Shown: positions 10,611-22,382 of the stretch, one piece after another
How the letters are laid out: every line of letters begins with the position of its first letter
Position numbering within the stretch: position 1 is the first letter of the stretch
DNA from: Hemerocallis citrina
Taxonomy: Eukaryota > Streptophyta > Magnoliopsida > Asparagales > Asphodelaceae
Reading direction: 5' to 3'
Assembly: GCA_017893485.1 (NCBI GenBank)
Contig: CM030358.1
Location: 150,301,368 to 150,365,367, forward strand
DNA length: 64,000 bases
Translations under genes and position numbers: made by a program
Notes under the pieces: model-generated
What the model was told of the DNA's origin: nothing
Databases searched by the model: none
The model's input: only the letters and a program-made list of their open reading frames with translations

Positions 10611-10770
10611 ACTCCATCCCCCCCTCATTTGTTCACTTCTCAGATTTTTACTCAGGCGACAGTTTTTACTAACGAGAGCCTCCGGCGACCACTGACTGTT
10701 TCCCGGTGATCTTTCCGACCGCAGCTGTCACTTCAAGGTAACTTAGCACTTAGTTTATTTTTTTAGTCAA

Positions 10771-12892
10771 ATGTCTTCCCTCCCCCCACGTTCAGAGCCC
10801 TCCCCTTCTGCTGTCGACGAACCGTTTCTGAGCCAGGTTCCACTCGTCGACAGGGGTAAAAGGACCGAAGATCCTGCTTCGGTAGTAGTGGAGACCATAG
10901 TGGAGAACTTGAGCAGGATAGGGGAGTTCGGGAGATTGTCGGGCGTTCTGACGAGGCTCCACAGGGTTTGGGAACTTTCAGAGGAACATGCCGAACGGAT
11001 CGTATACGGGAGGGGGCGAAGTTTTGAGGAGAATGCCGCGAGGGAGACCTCGAAAGTCGATGACACCATCTCGATCCTCAATGAGGCGGACTTGGTGGCG
11101 ATCCGGGAATGTTTTCAGATCCCTGAAGAATTCGAGCTGATGCTGCCAGGCCCCGGGGTGAGGGCCAATTCGCCGATGCCGGTGAATATGTGCTTCTGGC
11201 CGGTCGACGTCTTCATTGTCGGAGCACGCCTGCCACTCCACCCCTTCGCCGTCCAAGTCTTGCAGTGGTTCGGGGTCAGCCCCATCCATCTCATGCCGAA
11301 TGGGTGGAGGGTTATCAACGGATTCGCACTCCATTGCCAGGCAGCCGAGATCGAGCTGGACCTGAGGGTACTTCGGATGCTGTACCGGCTCCATCAGCAG
11401 CATAAGTCGGAGTTCAGGTACTATTTGGCCCCGAGGCACGGTGCTCGACTCGTCAGCTACCCTGACTCAATAAAAAATTGGCAAGCTAAGTACTTCATCA
11501 TCCGTGGTCGCGAGCCGTGGTGTATCCCCTCGGATTGGGTGGAGGAAGTGATAAAGAGGGATAGAGAGCTTCCGGTGCTCTATCCCAATGAAGAAGGAAT
11601 GGTCCAGTTTCTCCTCGACCGACCGAAGTTCGATTAGAGGGACCTGACGGAGGAGGTGCTCTTCAGGGGGGGCACAGCCGCATAGACCCTAGTATGCGGT
11701 TTTCCTTTTTAGTTTTTCTTTCCTTATTCGGTTTTAACTTGCGTTTTAACCATACTTTCTCTGTCACAGAAACTATGAATTACGAGGCAGTGTTGGCTCA
11801 GAGGGCGGCGCTCAGCAGCAAGACTCCGCGGAAACGGAAGAGGTTCGCCACGAAGGTGACTTTCCCGAAGCCGAAGACAGTCGCCAGCGCTGTCTAAGAG
11901 GCATCAGCTTCGGCGACGGTGACCCCGAGGATGACGACTGCGGCGACCTCGGTATCAGCCGAGGCAAGAGAGTTCCCGATGGCGGCTGCTCTAGGGATGC
12001 AGGCGACTCCGCTAACGACTGAGGTGAAGTGTTCCTGACCGAGGAACACAAGAAAATTTTCGTTCCGGACTGGCAGGTCCGGAAGCTGGACGGATTCCTC
12101 GGCGACTCGACGTCGAGTATGCAGGCTGTCAAACATCTGGTGACGCCGAAGGATCGTGCCACCATGGACGCCGGTGGCATGGGAGACGATGCCCTCGAGA
12201 TCGCCCGAGCAGCAGTGTCGGTGAGTAGCTTGGTTTCACTTTTTGGATGAATTACTTGTGTATTTCTGTCTGGTTTTCTTGCTAACTTGTCTTCTTTCTG
12301 CAGATAACCTGTCACTTCGGTCATCTCATGGAGAAGATCACCGAACTTGAAAAGGACCTGAAGAAGGAGGTCGACAGGGCTCGGGCCGAGAAAGCTCGGA
12401 TCGCGAACGAGCTTGACAGGCTGAAGGTCGAGGCAGATGGGAAGACGACGAGCTTGGAGTACCTTGACGGCCTTGTGAAGAAGCTCGAAGATGATCTGCT
12501 CCGGCAGAAGGAGGCGGCGGCCAAGCAGCAGGCAGAAGCCGTCGCAGCTGCCAAGATCGCGACCATGAAGGAGGTTGGAGCCGCAACCATGGAGAAGGCC
12601 CAAGGGTTCCTCGCGGACCAACATGGCCAAGGCCTATGCTCGTGCCATCGAGCAAGTGACCGAGCGCTTTCCTGAGGTCGACTGCTCCGGGTGGCGCCTC
12701 TTCCCTGACCACGTCAATGGCTTTGACGAAGAGTCAGACGAGGATGAAGGTGGGGACGAGGATGCGGATGCCGAGGTCGAAGTCGTTGGCGTTGGTCATG
12801 GATCCGAGGTTACCCCCCTTGCGATCGTCACTCCTCCGGAGGAGTCTGTCCCCGCAGCTGCGAGCCGCCAAGGCAAAGAGGTCGCTCCTTGA
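10771..12892 (+). pseudogene. Antisense gene aORF1 of element A (gypsy-type 'transposase 28'-like), decayed
   Basis: Lies antisense to gag-pol. Exon 1 is 10771-11691 and has a 288-aa open part. Residues ~95-270 hold the domain with LMLPGPG, RLPLHPF, VLQW, LMPNGWR, YYLAPR, PDSIKNW and PWCIPSDW, which I recognise as the 'putative gypsy type transposon' family. Intron 1 is 11692-11769 and intron 2 is 12221-12303, both GT-AG. Exon 2 encodes a basic patch (TPRKRKR) and EEHKKIFVPDWQV. Exon 3 encodes a coiled coil and an acidic tail ending at 12892. Lesions: stop at 11635-11637, a 1-nt loss near 11665, stop at 11895, and frameshifts near 12030 and 12620. Biochemical function is unknown; nuclear action is only a guess from the basic patch. 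Confidence 0.75.
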
Positions 12893-12999
12893 TTTTAGTC
12901 TTTTCCGCTTTTTTTATTATATATATCAGCGATGTATCGCCTAATCGCAGACTGGCCACCGCCCTTTTGAATGAATGAACCTCTTTTTTTTAAAAAAAA

Positions 13000-13290
13000 A
13001 TTTGACTAAGTGTCCCTGTCGCTTTGCCTTGAAATTTTGGCTATGTGTTCACGTCGCCTTGCCTTGAAGTTTTGGCTAAGTGTTCACAAAATTTTCGAAA
13101 TTTGGCTAAGTGTTCACGCTGCCTTGCCTTGAAGTTTTGGCTAAGCGTTCACAAAATTTTGGAATTTGGCTAAGTGTTCACGCTGCCTTGCCTTGAAGTT
13201 TTGGCTAAGCGTTCACAAAATTTTCGAAAATTTGGCTAAGTGTTCACGTCGCTTTTCCTTGAAGTTTTGGCTAAGTGTTCACCGCAACTT
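13000..13290. repeat. Short tandem repeats between the two antisense ORFs of A
   Basis: Five or more imperfect copies of TTTGGCTAAGTGTTCAC alternating with CTTGCCTTGAAGTTT or AAAATTTTCGAAA. Element B has only a single short trace (TTTTGGCTGAATATTACG near 45490), so the expansion is specific to A. Confidence 0.75.
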
Positions 13291-13556
13291 CACTTTGAAA
13301 TTTTCAGATCGTCGAAGTGACACAACTTGCCGAAGTGCCTTATGTGACCGAGGTGACTCGTCCCGAGGCTGGCCTAGGGGTGACGAAGTCGTGCCTTGCT
13401 AGGAGCTGAGAGCGGCTTTACGAAGTCGAATGGGGGCTTCGCAGAGCAGAACGTGAGCGGAATCATCTACGACTAGTCTTAGGCCGTCGAGACCTCGAGA
13501 TCCGGCAGTTAGAAGAGAGGCCCAGGGAGACGACCCCCGAAGGTGATGATTATGGC

Positions 13557-14219
13557 TTGTCGACAATTGTTAACCTCGGCTTGAGGCTTAGGCGACTCCG
13601 TCATTCTCTGACTAAGATGACGGCGGAGAGAGATGAACTGGCAACTGAGAGAGACGAACTGACGGTAGCGAGGAACGAGCTTACGGTGGAGAGAGATGAG
13701 CTGACAGCAGCGATGGATAAGCTGACGGTGGAGAGAGACGAGCTGAAGAGAGTGACTGTCGACAAGAGCATTGAGGTTACTCATCTTCGTCGAATTATCA
13801 CCGACAGCTCCGGTGTGGGCTCGGTGTAGCTGCCTCGTTTGAAGATAACTGTGAAGGACGACTCACTGAAGGAACGAATCGTTGAACTTGAGGCAAAGGT
13901 CGCTCGTCTTAAGCCCCAACCTGAGCGGATCAGCGTTAGAACCACTTCGTGCACGCGGGAAGAGAGCGATAGAGGGATTTCTTTTTACGAGCTCGCGACT
14001 CGCTTGCCCGTTACCTGTCGGAGCCCGAGTGACGCACAAAGTGGGATGGCTGCTTCGTCGAGCGGAGCGTTTGTTGGGGCTACCGTTAGAAGCAGTGCAA
14101 AAGATGCGTCTCAACTTGCCGACCTAGAGATGAGCGCCGAGGTGAGACGTCGGCAGTACAGCGTTCGTCGTCCCCGGGTGTCTCTAAGCCGAAGTATCCC
14201 CGCCCCTAGGAGGCGTTGA
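13557..14219 (+). pseudogene. Antisense gene aORF2 of element A (coiled coil, FYELATRLP motif)
   Basis: Homologous to the intact ORF at 45591-46433 in element B. The first part is a repeated heptad coiled coil (ERDELT units, about residues 20-65), probably amplified in A. The second part keeps the conserved TSCTREES, GISFYELATRLP and DAQSG segments and a basic C-terminus rich in Arg. An in-frame stop at 13827-13829 separates the parts. A splice acceptor-like TTTTCAG at ~13310 precedes it, as in B, so an upstream exon or leader is likely. I know no function for this protein. Confidence 0.6.
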
Positions 14220-14369
14220 AGTAGTTTTCTGTAGTCTTGTACTTTTTGTTCTTCAAGTTTTGTATCTCGTCGTAAGGATGAGTAGTTGGTCTTGTAATTA
14301 GACTTGTTTCTCAAACTTCAATGTAATAATACTTGTTTTATGAACTTGCGCGTTTTGCTGGCATTTGTA

Positions 14370-14945
14370 GTTGTTAACAGCTGTCGGAGCAATGGTGATT
14401 CGCTCATTACTTGCTTTGGGTGCAAGTACTCGGAGCGGAGTCGAACCAAGTGTTGGACTCCAAGCTTGTCGTTTTAAGAGTGTCAACGGTTGTGGGAGCA
14501 ATTCCGAATGGAGAACCACTTCTTACTTGCTTATGAGCGAGTAATTTGAAGCGGAATCGAGCCAAGTGTTGGACTTCGAACTCTTCGTTTTAAGAGTGTC
14601 AACAGTTGTGGGAGCAATTCCGAATGGCGAACCACTTCTTACTTGCTTATGAGCGAGTAATTTGAAGCGGAATCGAGCCAAGTGTTGGACTTTGAACTCG
14701 TCGTTTTAAGAGTGTCAACAGTTGTGGGAGCAATTCCGAATGGCGAACCACTTCTTACCTGCTTATGAGCGAGTAATTCGAAGCGGAATCGAGCCAAGTG
14801 TTGGACTCCGAACTCGTCGTTTTAAGAGTGTCAACGGTTGTGGGAGCAATTCCAAATGGCAAACCACTTCTTACTTACTTACAAGTGAATAATTTGAAGC
14901 AGAATCGAGCCAAGTGTTGGACTCCGAACTTGTCATTTAAAAAAA
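14370..14945. repeat. 116-bp tandem repeat array, element A
   Basis: The landmark TTGGACT recurs at 14453, 14569, 14685, 14801 and 14917, an exact 116-bp spacing. The unit includes GTTGTGGGAGCAATTCCGAA and GAGCCAAGTGTTGGACT and is clearly homologous to the 115-bp units of element B at 46600-47395. It lies between the integrase end and the antisense genes. Confidence 0.92.
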
Positions 14946-15158
14946 AATTTCAAGTAGAGTTAGACTACCCCAAAAAATAGAAAACTTGCTAGGTAGAGTT
15001 AGGTTATTCAAGAGATAGGGAAGGTGTGAGGAGAAATTTCTCTTTATTGAAAACAACGGGGCAACCACTTCTAAGCTGTAGACCGCCTTTACATTTTGGT
15101 TAAAAAGAAGATACAAGTAAGGTTTTTGCAATCCTAGGGAAGTTGCTTAGAGTGGTGT

Positions 15159-18100
15159 TTAGACACTTTCTTGGTACTTCATCAAGTGCTCGGCGCTCCA
15201 AGTCCTTGGCATCTTCCTACCCCCCGGGTCTTCGAGTTGATACGCGCCCGGACGTATAACTCTGGAGACCTTATATGGTCCTTCCCAATTGAGTTCCAGC
15301 TTGCCTCTTTTGCTTGGATCGGAAATTGATAACTTTCTCAGCACTAAGTCCCCTTCCTTTAGGTAGGTGGGTCTTACCCTCTTGTTGTAAGCTTGAGTGA
15401 TCCTACAACGGTAGGTCTACTGGCGGATTGCGGCTCTCTCGCGGATCTCGTCAATGAGGTCTAGGCAGTTGCGAAGCTGGTTCGCGTTCTGCACCTCGTT
15501 GTAAGCTAGGAGTCGAGGTGAAGGCAGACCCACCTCCAAAGGGATAAGAGCTTCTGATCAGTATGTGAGGTTGAAAGGGGATTCTCCCGTCAGAGTTCTT
15601 TTGGGGTGCAATAGCTCCAAAGCACATTGGGAAGTTGTTCGACCCATAGCCCTTTGGTGGACTTGTCGAGCCTCTTCTTCAGGCCTGAGAGGATTTTTCG
15701 GTTCGCATTCTCCACTTGGCCGTTGGACTGGGGGTGCGCCACTGAAGAGAATCGCTATTGAATCCCGAGGTCGGTGCAGAAGTCGTGGAAGGCAGCTCTT
15801 GTAAATTTGGTTCCCGTTGTCGGTTACGAGAATGCGAGGTACCCCGAACCGACAGACAATGTTCTTCCAAAAGAACTTCTGCACCTTGTTCTCGGTGATC
15901 GTTGAGAGAGGTTCGACCTCTATCCACTTGGAGAAGTAGTCTATTGCTACCACCAAGAACTTCAGCTGGCCTGGTGCCGGAGGGAAATGTCCGAGTAAAT
16001 CCATCCCCTACATTGCGAATGAGAATGGACTTGCCAAGGAAGCAAGTTGTGCTTGGGGCAGGCGACGGATTGGGGCGAACTTCTGGCAGGAGTCGCACTG
16101 GCAGACATTGTCACGCCCTGCTTCCCAAAAAGAATACGGAATACGGATACGAGACAAAAGCCCAGTGAATGATTTTCATCATCCATAAGCTGTTCAAGAG
16201 TCTTTACAATATTTTACAAGATAATCAGAGTCGGAAGCGAAAGGCACAACCAAACATGCATAATTAAAACAAGATACCAACAGAAATTACTTGAAACTAA
16301 ATACAATAATCTCAAATAATCAAATTCTGAACAAGTCAAATCTTCTGGGTCACATCGCCCAAATACAAGATAAATATCCATGTAGTCAAGTACATCTTAT
16401 TCAAGTTCAAGCAACAACAACAATAATAATAAAGCAGAATCTCCAGCACTAATACATCATCTCGTCCATACCATCTGGCAGCCGACCATCCTAATCTGCA
16501 ATTAGTAAATTTGCAGGAGAAGGAAGAAGAAAAATAAGTACCCGTCAATTGCAAGTTACGGGTCACATATAATGTAGGATACAAGTACATGGAATGGGTG
16601 AATCTAAGTAACAAACCTAGCATGGTAAAATCATGATGTCCAAAATAAATAACTAGCATGTCAAAAGTGAACAAGTGTAAATGGCTTAAATCAAGTGATC
16701 AAGTATCATGTAAACATGCATCAAATATCAAGTGGCATGTAATCATGTATCAAGTGTCATGTAAACAAGTGTCATGTATCATGTAGTCAAGTATCAAGCA
16801 AGCATGTAGCATGTTCAAGTATCATGTTCAAGTAGCATGTCTCAAGTCTTGTAGTGATTTACTATATAGGTAGCACTTCATGCATCCCGGTTTTTACTAC
16901 ATGTTTGCTACAACAAATAGTTGCACTTTAGATTTTGTAGGGGACCATGCAGGGCAGTGTACTCAGGGACAAACTCTAAGTATCATGTAATCATGTATCA
17001 TGTAAACATGCTCCAAAAACCCAAACAAGCTCCAGTTTTGTGTGTGTACGTGTCATGTATATCGTGTCAAGCTCCACATGTAAACAAGCTCCAATAACCA
17101 CTGGGTTCTTCCGAGTACACGTTTCTGCACTATCCACTACTAAATCTTCCCCTTAACCCCGGCTTGGTTATTTATTATTAAGTCAAACAAGCATGTAGGT
17201 GTGCAAACCATATCAAGAATAACATGGCATGATCATGTGGCAAGTTCAAGTTGTAAGATAAACATGTACGTCTGCAAGATATCTCATAAAAGAACTAAAA
17301 TAAACAAATCTCAAGTTCACGACAGCAAGACCATACTGTAGTAAAACAGTGATTCCCAGTGATATAAACAAGCAAATCTGGATCCGTCGAAGGATCTGGA
17401 AAATAGACTTCCACACGAATTCAGCAAATATAAATAAGTCATATATTATTTTAGAAAAACAAGTCTCAAAACTGGTTTGAATACAGAAAATAGGTTCAGC
17501 CAGAAATCAGGAAAACAAATTCAAGAACAGGAAAACGACATGAAAACACGTTAAATAAATCCAAGAACAATCTGCGGTATTTCCCTATATGTCTAGTTTC
17601 AAAATATAAAGTTTCAAATTTTTCCAGTGAAATTAGATCATTCATCAAAAATAAGAAAGCGTCAAGAAAACATAGTTTGGCAAATCTGGAATTCCCGACA
17701 CTGCTGTACGAAAACTAAGATATCTCGCAACCAGTGAAACGAAATCCAATTCCACCAAAGGGATATTAAAATAGATAAAATATACTAACTTTCACATTTC
17801 ACAAACATTTTTCAAACAGCAAAAGGAATCATAGTGAAAATAAGGTTCTTTACAGAACAGCGAGCAAAATATAGCACGTATAGATTTCATAAACGAGCAT
17901 GAAACATCACATAAAACTTATCAATAAAATTTACCAAAATCCTGGGTAATCCCTAACTAGATAATGAAACACTGACCAAAGTTTTGGATCAAAATAATAT
18001 ATGTAGCATAGTTCTTTAAAATAATTTGTCATCAAAATTACCGAAAAACAGAATCTGGAAACGATCGACACCTCTGTACTAAAACAGTCATAACTCAGTC

Positions 18101-19942
18101 ATACAAAATCAAAATCAAGAAAAGTTAGGGGGGTTTGAAAATAGACAAAATTATCTAAAACTCATGTTTTATACCGAAATCAAGATACCGACTTTAACAC
18201 AGTCGAAAACAGCAAACAAAACAGAACAGCGTCAACTACAGATTTTTCCCCTTAAAACAAAATCAGCATAGATTCAAGAAAATTGATCTAAACACATCCA
18301 AACATGAAATCAAGTCTACCAAGTGTCTAAACATCATGAGTTAGGATATCTAACATGTCCATGCAAATTATTTCACATGGGTCTCAACCAAAATACGAGT
18401 TTGCTCACAAGTCTCACATACATGTTCAAAATCAAGAATCGGGCGAATCATAGGTTAATTCATGTTCATATTGTGTCGTGAGTCATCTATGGTCAAGTTT
18501 TCACAATAGAGACAAATCCCACCAAGGAAAACACAAACACGAGTTGTCTCTAGACCCAACTACACTATAGGTGAACTATTGGACTTGTATCAAACAGATG
18601 AATTGAAGTACAAGTTACTTGCCTTAATTGGGAATGAAGAACGATGCAATCACGAATAGAAGCAAAACCCACGAATGAAAATTCGCTAATTCACGAATCC
18701 AAGCAACACAAGCAAGAATCTCCACACGAACGAAACTCCTCAAAGCGAAAGACGATCAAAGTGGCTTGCGGCCACAAGAGAACACCATGAGAGAGAGGGA
18801 TTATATGGTGCAAGATAGTTGAGGATGGTGGTGTGTAAGAGGTGCAAGGAGGTGCCGGCAAGGGGAAGGAGAAGGGGCTCGGGCTTGTAGGGTGTCGGGA
18901 TGAGGGATGCCGGAGTGGAGAAGGCCGGGAAGGGGTGGCTCGGCCTGGGTGGGTGGTCGGGCTGGTGGGTGCTGGTTGGGTTGGAGGCAAGGAGAGGGAG
19001 AGAGATTTAGGGTTTAGGGTTTGTGAGGGTATATATATAGGTTTTAGATGTGGGTTAATGGGTATAGGAGTAGTAGTAGGTTTACAATTGGGTTTTCGAT
19101 TTTGGGTCAAATAAGAATAGAAAAACAAATAGGATTGGGAAATTATAGGACAAGCAAATCACCACCACAGTAAATGCCCACAAAAAAAAATAATAAAAGG
19201 GATAAAATAAAAAGACGAGACCAAAATGAAGGAAAGATCAAAATAATGAAAAATGAGACAAAAGAGAGAATCAATCAAACCCAAGGAGCTCAAAATGAAA
19301 CAAAATGAATATATATTGAAAACAACTCCAATATACGGTTTAGGAAAAAAAAATACAGGAGAGAAAAATACACCAAAATGAAAAATACGGTCAAAATACA
19401 CAAAATGAAAAACAGGGGGTACAGACGTACTCCTCGAAATCACTTAATAGTGTAGGCCAGAAGTACCCGTAGTTCAAAAACTTCCGGGCAAGGGATCTCG
19501 CTTCCAAGTGCGCACCACATAGACCATCATGGGCTTCCCTTAGGGCATAGAGCGCCTCTTCCGAGGAGAGGCATCTCGGATAGGGCTGACCATCGACCTG
19601 GGTGTAGGAGCATTTGTACATGACCCCGTCCAGGAGTGTGTATTGCTCTGCTCGTGTCCTGATCCTCCTTGCTTCTTTCGGAACTTCGGGGAGGACTCCG
19701 TCACGAAGATACTCGATGAGGGGCTTCATCCAGTTTTCCCCAAGTGTTAGGGGGTAGGCTTCCATTGGCTCCGAGCCATCTTCGTCGATGCTAGGTTTGA
19801 GAATGACTTCTATTAGGACGGTCCGTTCTAGACCTTGGAGATACGAGGAGGCGAGCTTAGAGAGGGCATCCGCTTGCGCATTTTCCTCTCGGGGAACCCG
19901 CTGGAGTTGAACATCTCTGAATAGAGCTAGAAGCTCCCTCAC
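15159..19942 (-). pseudogene. Integrase (plus end of second RNase H) of element A, interrupted
   Basis: Minus strand. 19942-19424 encodes the end of the RNase H (RVPREENAQADALSKLAS) and the start of the integrase zinc-binding region (EAHDGLCGAH, NYGYFWPTLL). The frame is then broken by the LTR-ended insertion 16109-19423. Reading across the 5-bp target duplication restores EEYV followed by CQCDSCQKF, completing the HHCC finger. 16004-15558 holds the catalytic core start (AIDYFSKWIEVEP, VTDNG) before a frameshift near 15820. 15344-15159 holds the C-terminal WEGPYKV module. A 1-nt loss near 19945 separates it from the upstream RNase H. Inactive. Confidence 0.85.
16109..19423 (-). mobile_element. 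3.3-kb LTR-ended insertion without genes (large solo LTR or LARD)
   Basis: Inserted in element A's integrase. Plus-strand ends are TGTCACGCCC and GGGGGTACA (TG...CA), with a 5-bp target duplication GACAT (16104-16108) and GACGT (19424-19428). On the minus strand it ends GGGCGTGACA, a terminus typical of long LTRs of plant Tekay-type chromoviruses. A minus-strand TATA (TATATATA near 19030-19040) is followed by telo-box-like AAACCCTAAACCCTAA and a CT-rich leader, i.e. a promoter close to the LTR start. No primer site, polypurine tract or coding domain was found, so a solo LTR is likeliest. Lineage is inferred. Confidence 0.75.
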
Positions 19943-20008
19943 CTTTCCAAGTACCTAGCCATGGCAGTATCTCACCTCGTACTCCCCGAACACCTGATTG
20001 ACCACCAA

Positions 20009-22374
20009 CTAGGAGTCGCTGAAGACCCTTATGTGCTCGGCTCCCACCTTGCGAGCCAGGCAGAGCCCCGCTATGAGGGCTTCATACTCTGCCTCATTGT
20101 TTGACACCGGGGAGTTGAGCTGGAGGGAGTACTTGATGACGAAGGCGTCGGGGCCAATTAGGATGATGCCGGTCCCGCTTCCATCGGTGCAGAAGGACCC
20201 GTCCACATAGAAGGTCCAGACGGAATGGTCGGCAGGTGACTCACATGAGTCGGGGATAGTGTTCTCCACGATTAACTCGGCCAGAGCTTGGGCTTTTATC
20301 GCCATCCTGGGCTGGTAGCTAATGTCGTGCTGACTCAGCTCAATGGACCACTTCATGAGCCGCCCGGAAGTCTCAGGCTTGTGGAGAACTTGTTTCAGCG
20401 GTTGGTCAGTAAGGACGACCACCGAATGGGATTGGAAGTAGGGACAGAGCTTTCGGGCCACCATAACCAAGGCAAGAGCCATCTTCTCCAGCTTCGGATA
20501 ACAGAGTTCGACATCGCAGAGCACCTTACTCACGTAATAAATGGGCTTCTGCATCTTATCCTTTTCCCTCATGAGGACCGCACTGAGCGTCTGCTCTGAA
20601 GCTGCGAGATAGATGTAGAGGACCTTCCCAGGTGCTGGCTTGCTCAGGAGTGGGGGGTTGGCTAGATACTCTTTGAGCTTGTCAAAGGAATCTTTTTGTT
20701 GCTGTCCCCACTCAAAGCCTTTAGCCCCCTTGAGGGCTTTGAAGAAGGGAAGGCACTTTTCCCCGGACTTGGAGAGGAATCGTTCGATCGTTGCGAGGCA
20801 CCCCATGAGCCTCTGCACTTCTTTGACGTTGGAGGGGAGAGCCATTTTGAGAATGGCTTGGATCTTTTTGGGGTTGGCCTCTATGCCCCTCTAGCTGACC
20901 ATAAACCCCAGAAATTTGCCTGATGAGACACCGAACGCACACTTGTTCGGGTTTAGTCTCATATTGTGCCTCCTGAGCACCCGAAGGCTTCTTGAAGGTC
21001 GAGAGTGTGCTCCTGCCCTCGAGTGCTCTTGACTAACATGTCGTCTACATAGACTTTCATATTTCGGACGATTTGGTCTTGGAAGACCTTGTTCACAAGG
21101 CGTTGATAGGTAGCTCCTGAGTTTTTCAAGCCGAAGGACATAATACGGTAGCAGTAGAGGCCTTGGTCCATCACCAACGAGGTCTTCGGGATGTCGGGAG
21201 GGAACATCCAGATTTGGTTGTACCCTGAGAAGGCGTCCATAAAACTGAGGAGCTCGTGCCCGGAGGTCGCATCGATCAGGGCATCGATGCTGGGAAGAGG
21301 AAAAAGGTCCTTCGAGCATGCCTTGTTGAGGTCGGTAAAGTCAATGCATATTCTCCAACTCCCATTGGCTTTCTTGACCATTACCACGTTAGAGAGCCAC
21401 TCAGGGTAGTTCACCTCCTGAATAAAGCGGGCGTTGAGGAGTTTCTCAACCTCCTCCTTAATCGCCTGTTGCCTCTCGGGGGCAAAATTTTTGCCTCTTC
21501 TGTTGGACAGTTTGACCCCAGGGGTGACGCTCAGACGGTGCATTGAGAGCTCCTTTAAGATCTCGGGCATGTCTGCTGCAGTCCATGCAAAGAGGTCGCG
21601 ATTCTCCCGTATGCACCAGGAGATGTCTTGCTTAATGGAGGGGGAGAGAGCCTTGCTGATGTGGAACGTCTTAGTGGTGTCTTCTTCGGAGAAGGCCACT
21701 TCCTCCAATTTGTCCACGGACTCGGAGATAGTTTGACCGCCCTCCTGAGGAAGTTCGAGCGCTTCCAAAGAGATAACCGGATCCCCCATCGAGGTCATAT
21801 AACACTTCTGAGCCGCTTGTTGGCTTCCCCTCACTTCTCCCACTCCTGAGGGAGTGGGGAACTTCATCTTCATGTGGTAGGCTGAAGGGATGGCTTGAAG
21901 CGCGGCCAAACCTGGACTACCCAGGATAACATTATAGGCGGCCTTGACGTCGACCACCATGAAGTCCATTTACTCTGTGCGAGTTATCGGAGCCTTTCCA
22001 GCCGTTACGTTGAGGGTTATAATTCCCTCGACCGTAACCGAGACCCTGGTGAACTCGTGGAGAGTGTAGACCACGGGCTTGAGCCGATCCCTGGACAGCG
22101 GGAGGCCTTTGAAGGCCTCCAAGAAAAGGATGTTGACGGAGCTGCCGTTATCTACCAAGACGCAACGAACTTCGAAGTTCGCCATGCAGAGATTGATGAC
22201 GAGGGTGTCGCAGTGGGGCATACAGATGCCCTTCAGGTCCCTATCGGAGAACGTCACCGGGACTCCGAGGCCCTTTAGGGGAGGATGGCTCTGCACGGAG
22301 TTAATCTCCCTTACGAAGGCTTTTCGGGAGGAGTTGGAATCTCCCCCCATTGGGCCCCCATGTATCAGGTGCAA
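20009..22374 (-). pseudogene. Protease, reverse transcriptase and dual RNase H of element A, broken
   Basis: Minus strand. 22374-21970 has the aspartic protease centre VLVDNGSSVNIL. 21969-20959 is reverse transcriptase with WLSNVVMVKK, RICIDFTDLNKAC and the catalytic YVDDM. 20845-20009 has the gypsy RNase H (LAASEQTLSAVL, PIYYVSKVL, LTDQPLKQVL) and the start of an additional RNase H (FYVDGSFCTDGSGTG, NNEAEYEALIAGL). The second RNase H is characteristic of Tat elements. Lesions: stop between protease and RT at 21970, frameshift near 20980, stop at 20891-20893, and stop just after 20009 (several are C-to-T-type changes). Not functional. Confidence 0.9.
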
Positions 22375-22382
22375 GATGCCCT

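Noticed and set aside
10771..14219. Host gene family inserted between retrotransposons
   Set aside because: The same unit occurs in the same place inside element B, bounded by the same LTRs, so it belongs to the retrotransposon.
18691..19128. 145-codon minus-strand frame rich in Pro/Ser/Thr
   Set aside because: Low-complexity leader-like sequence inside the LTR-ended insertion; no domain.
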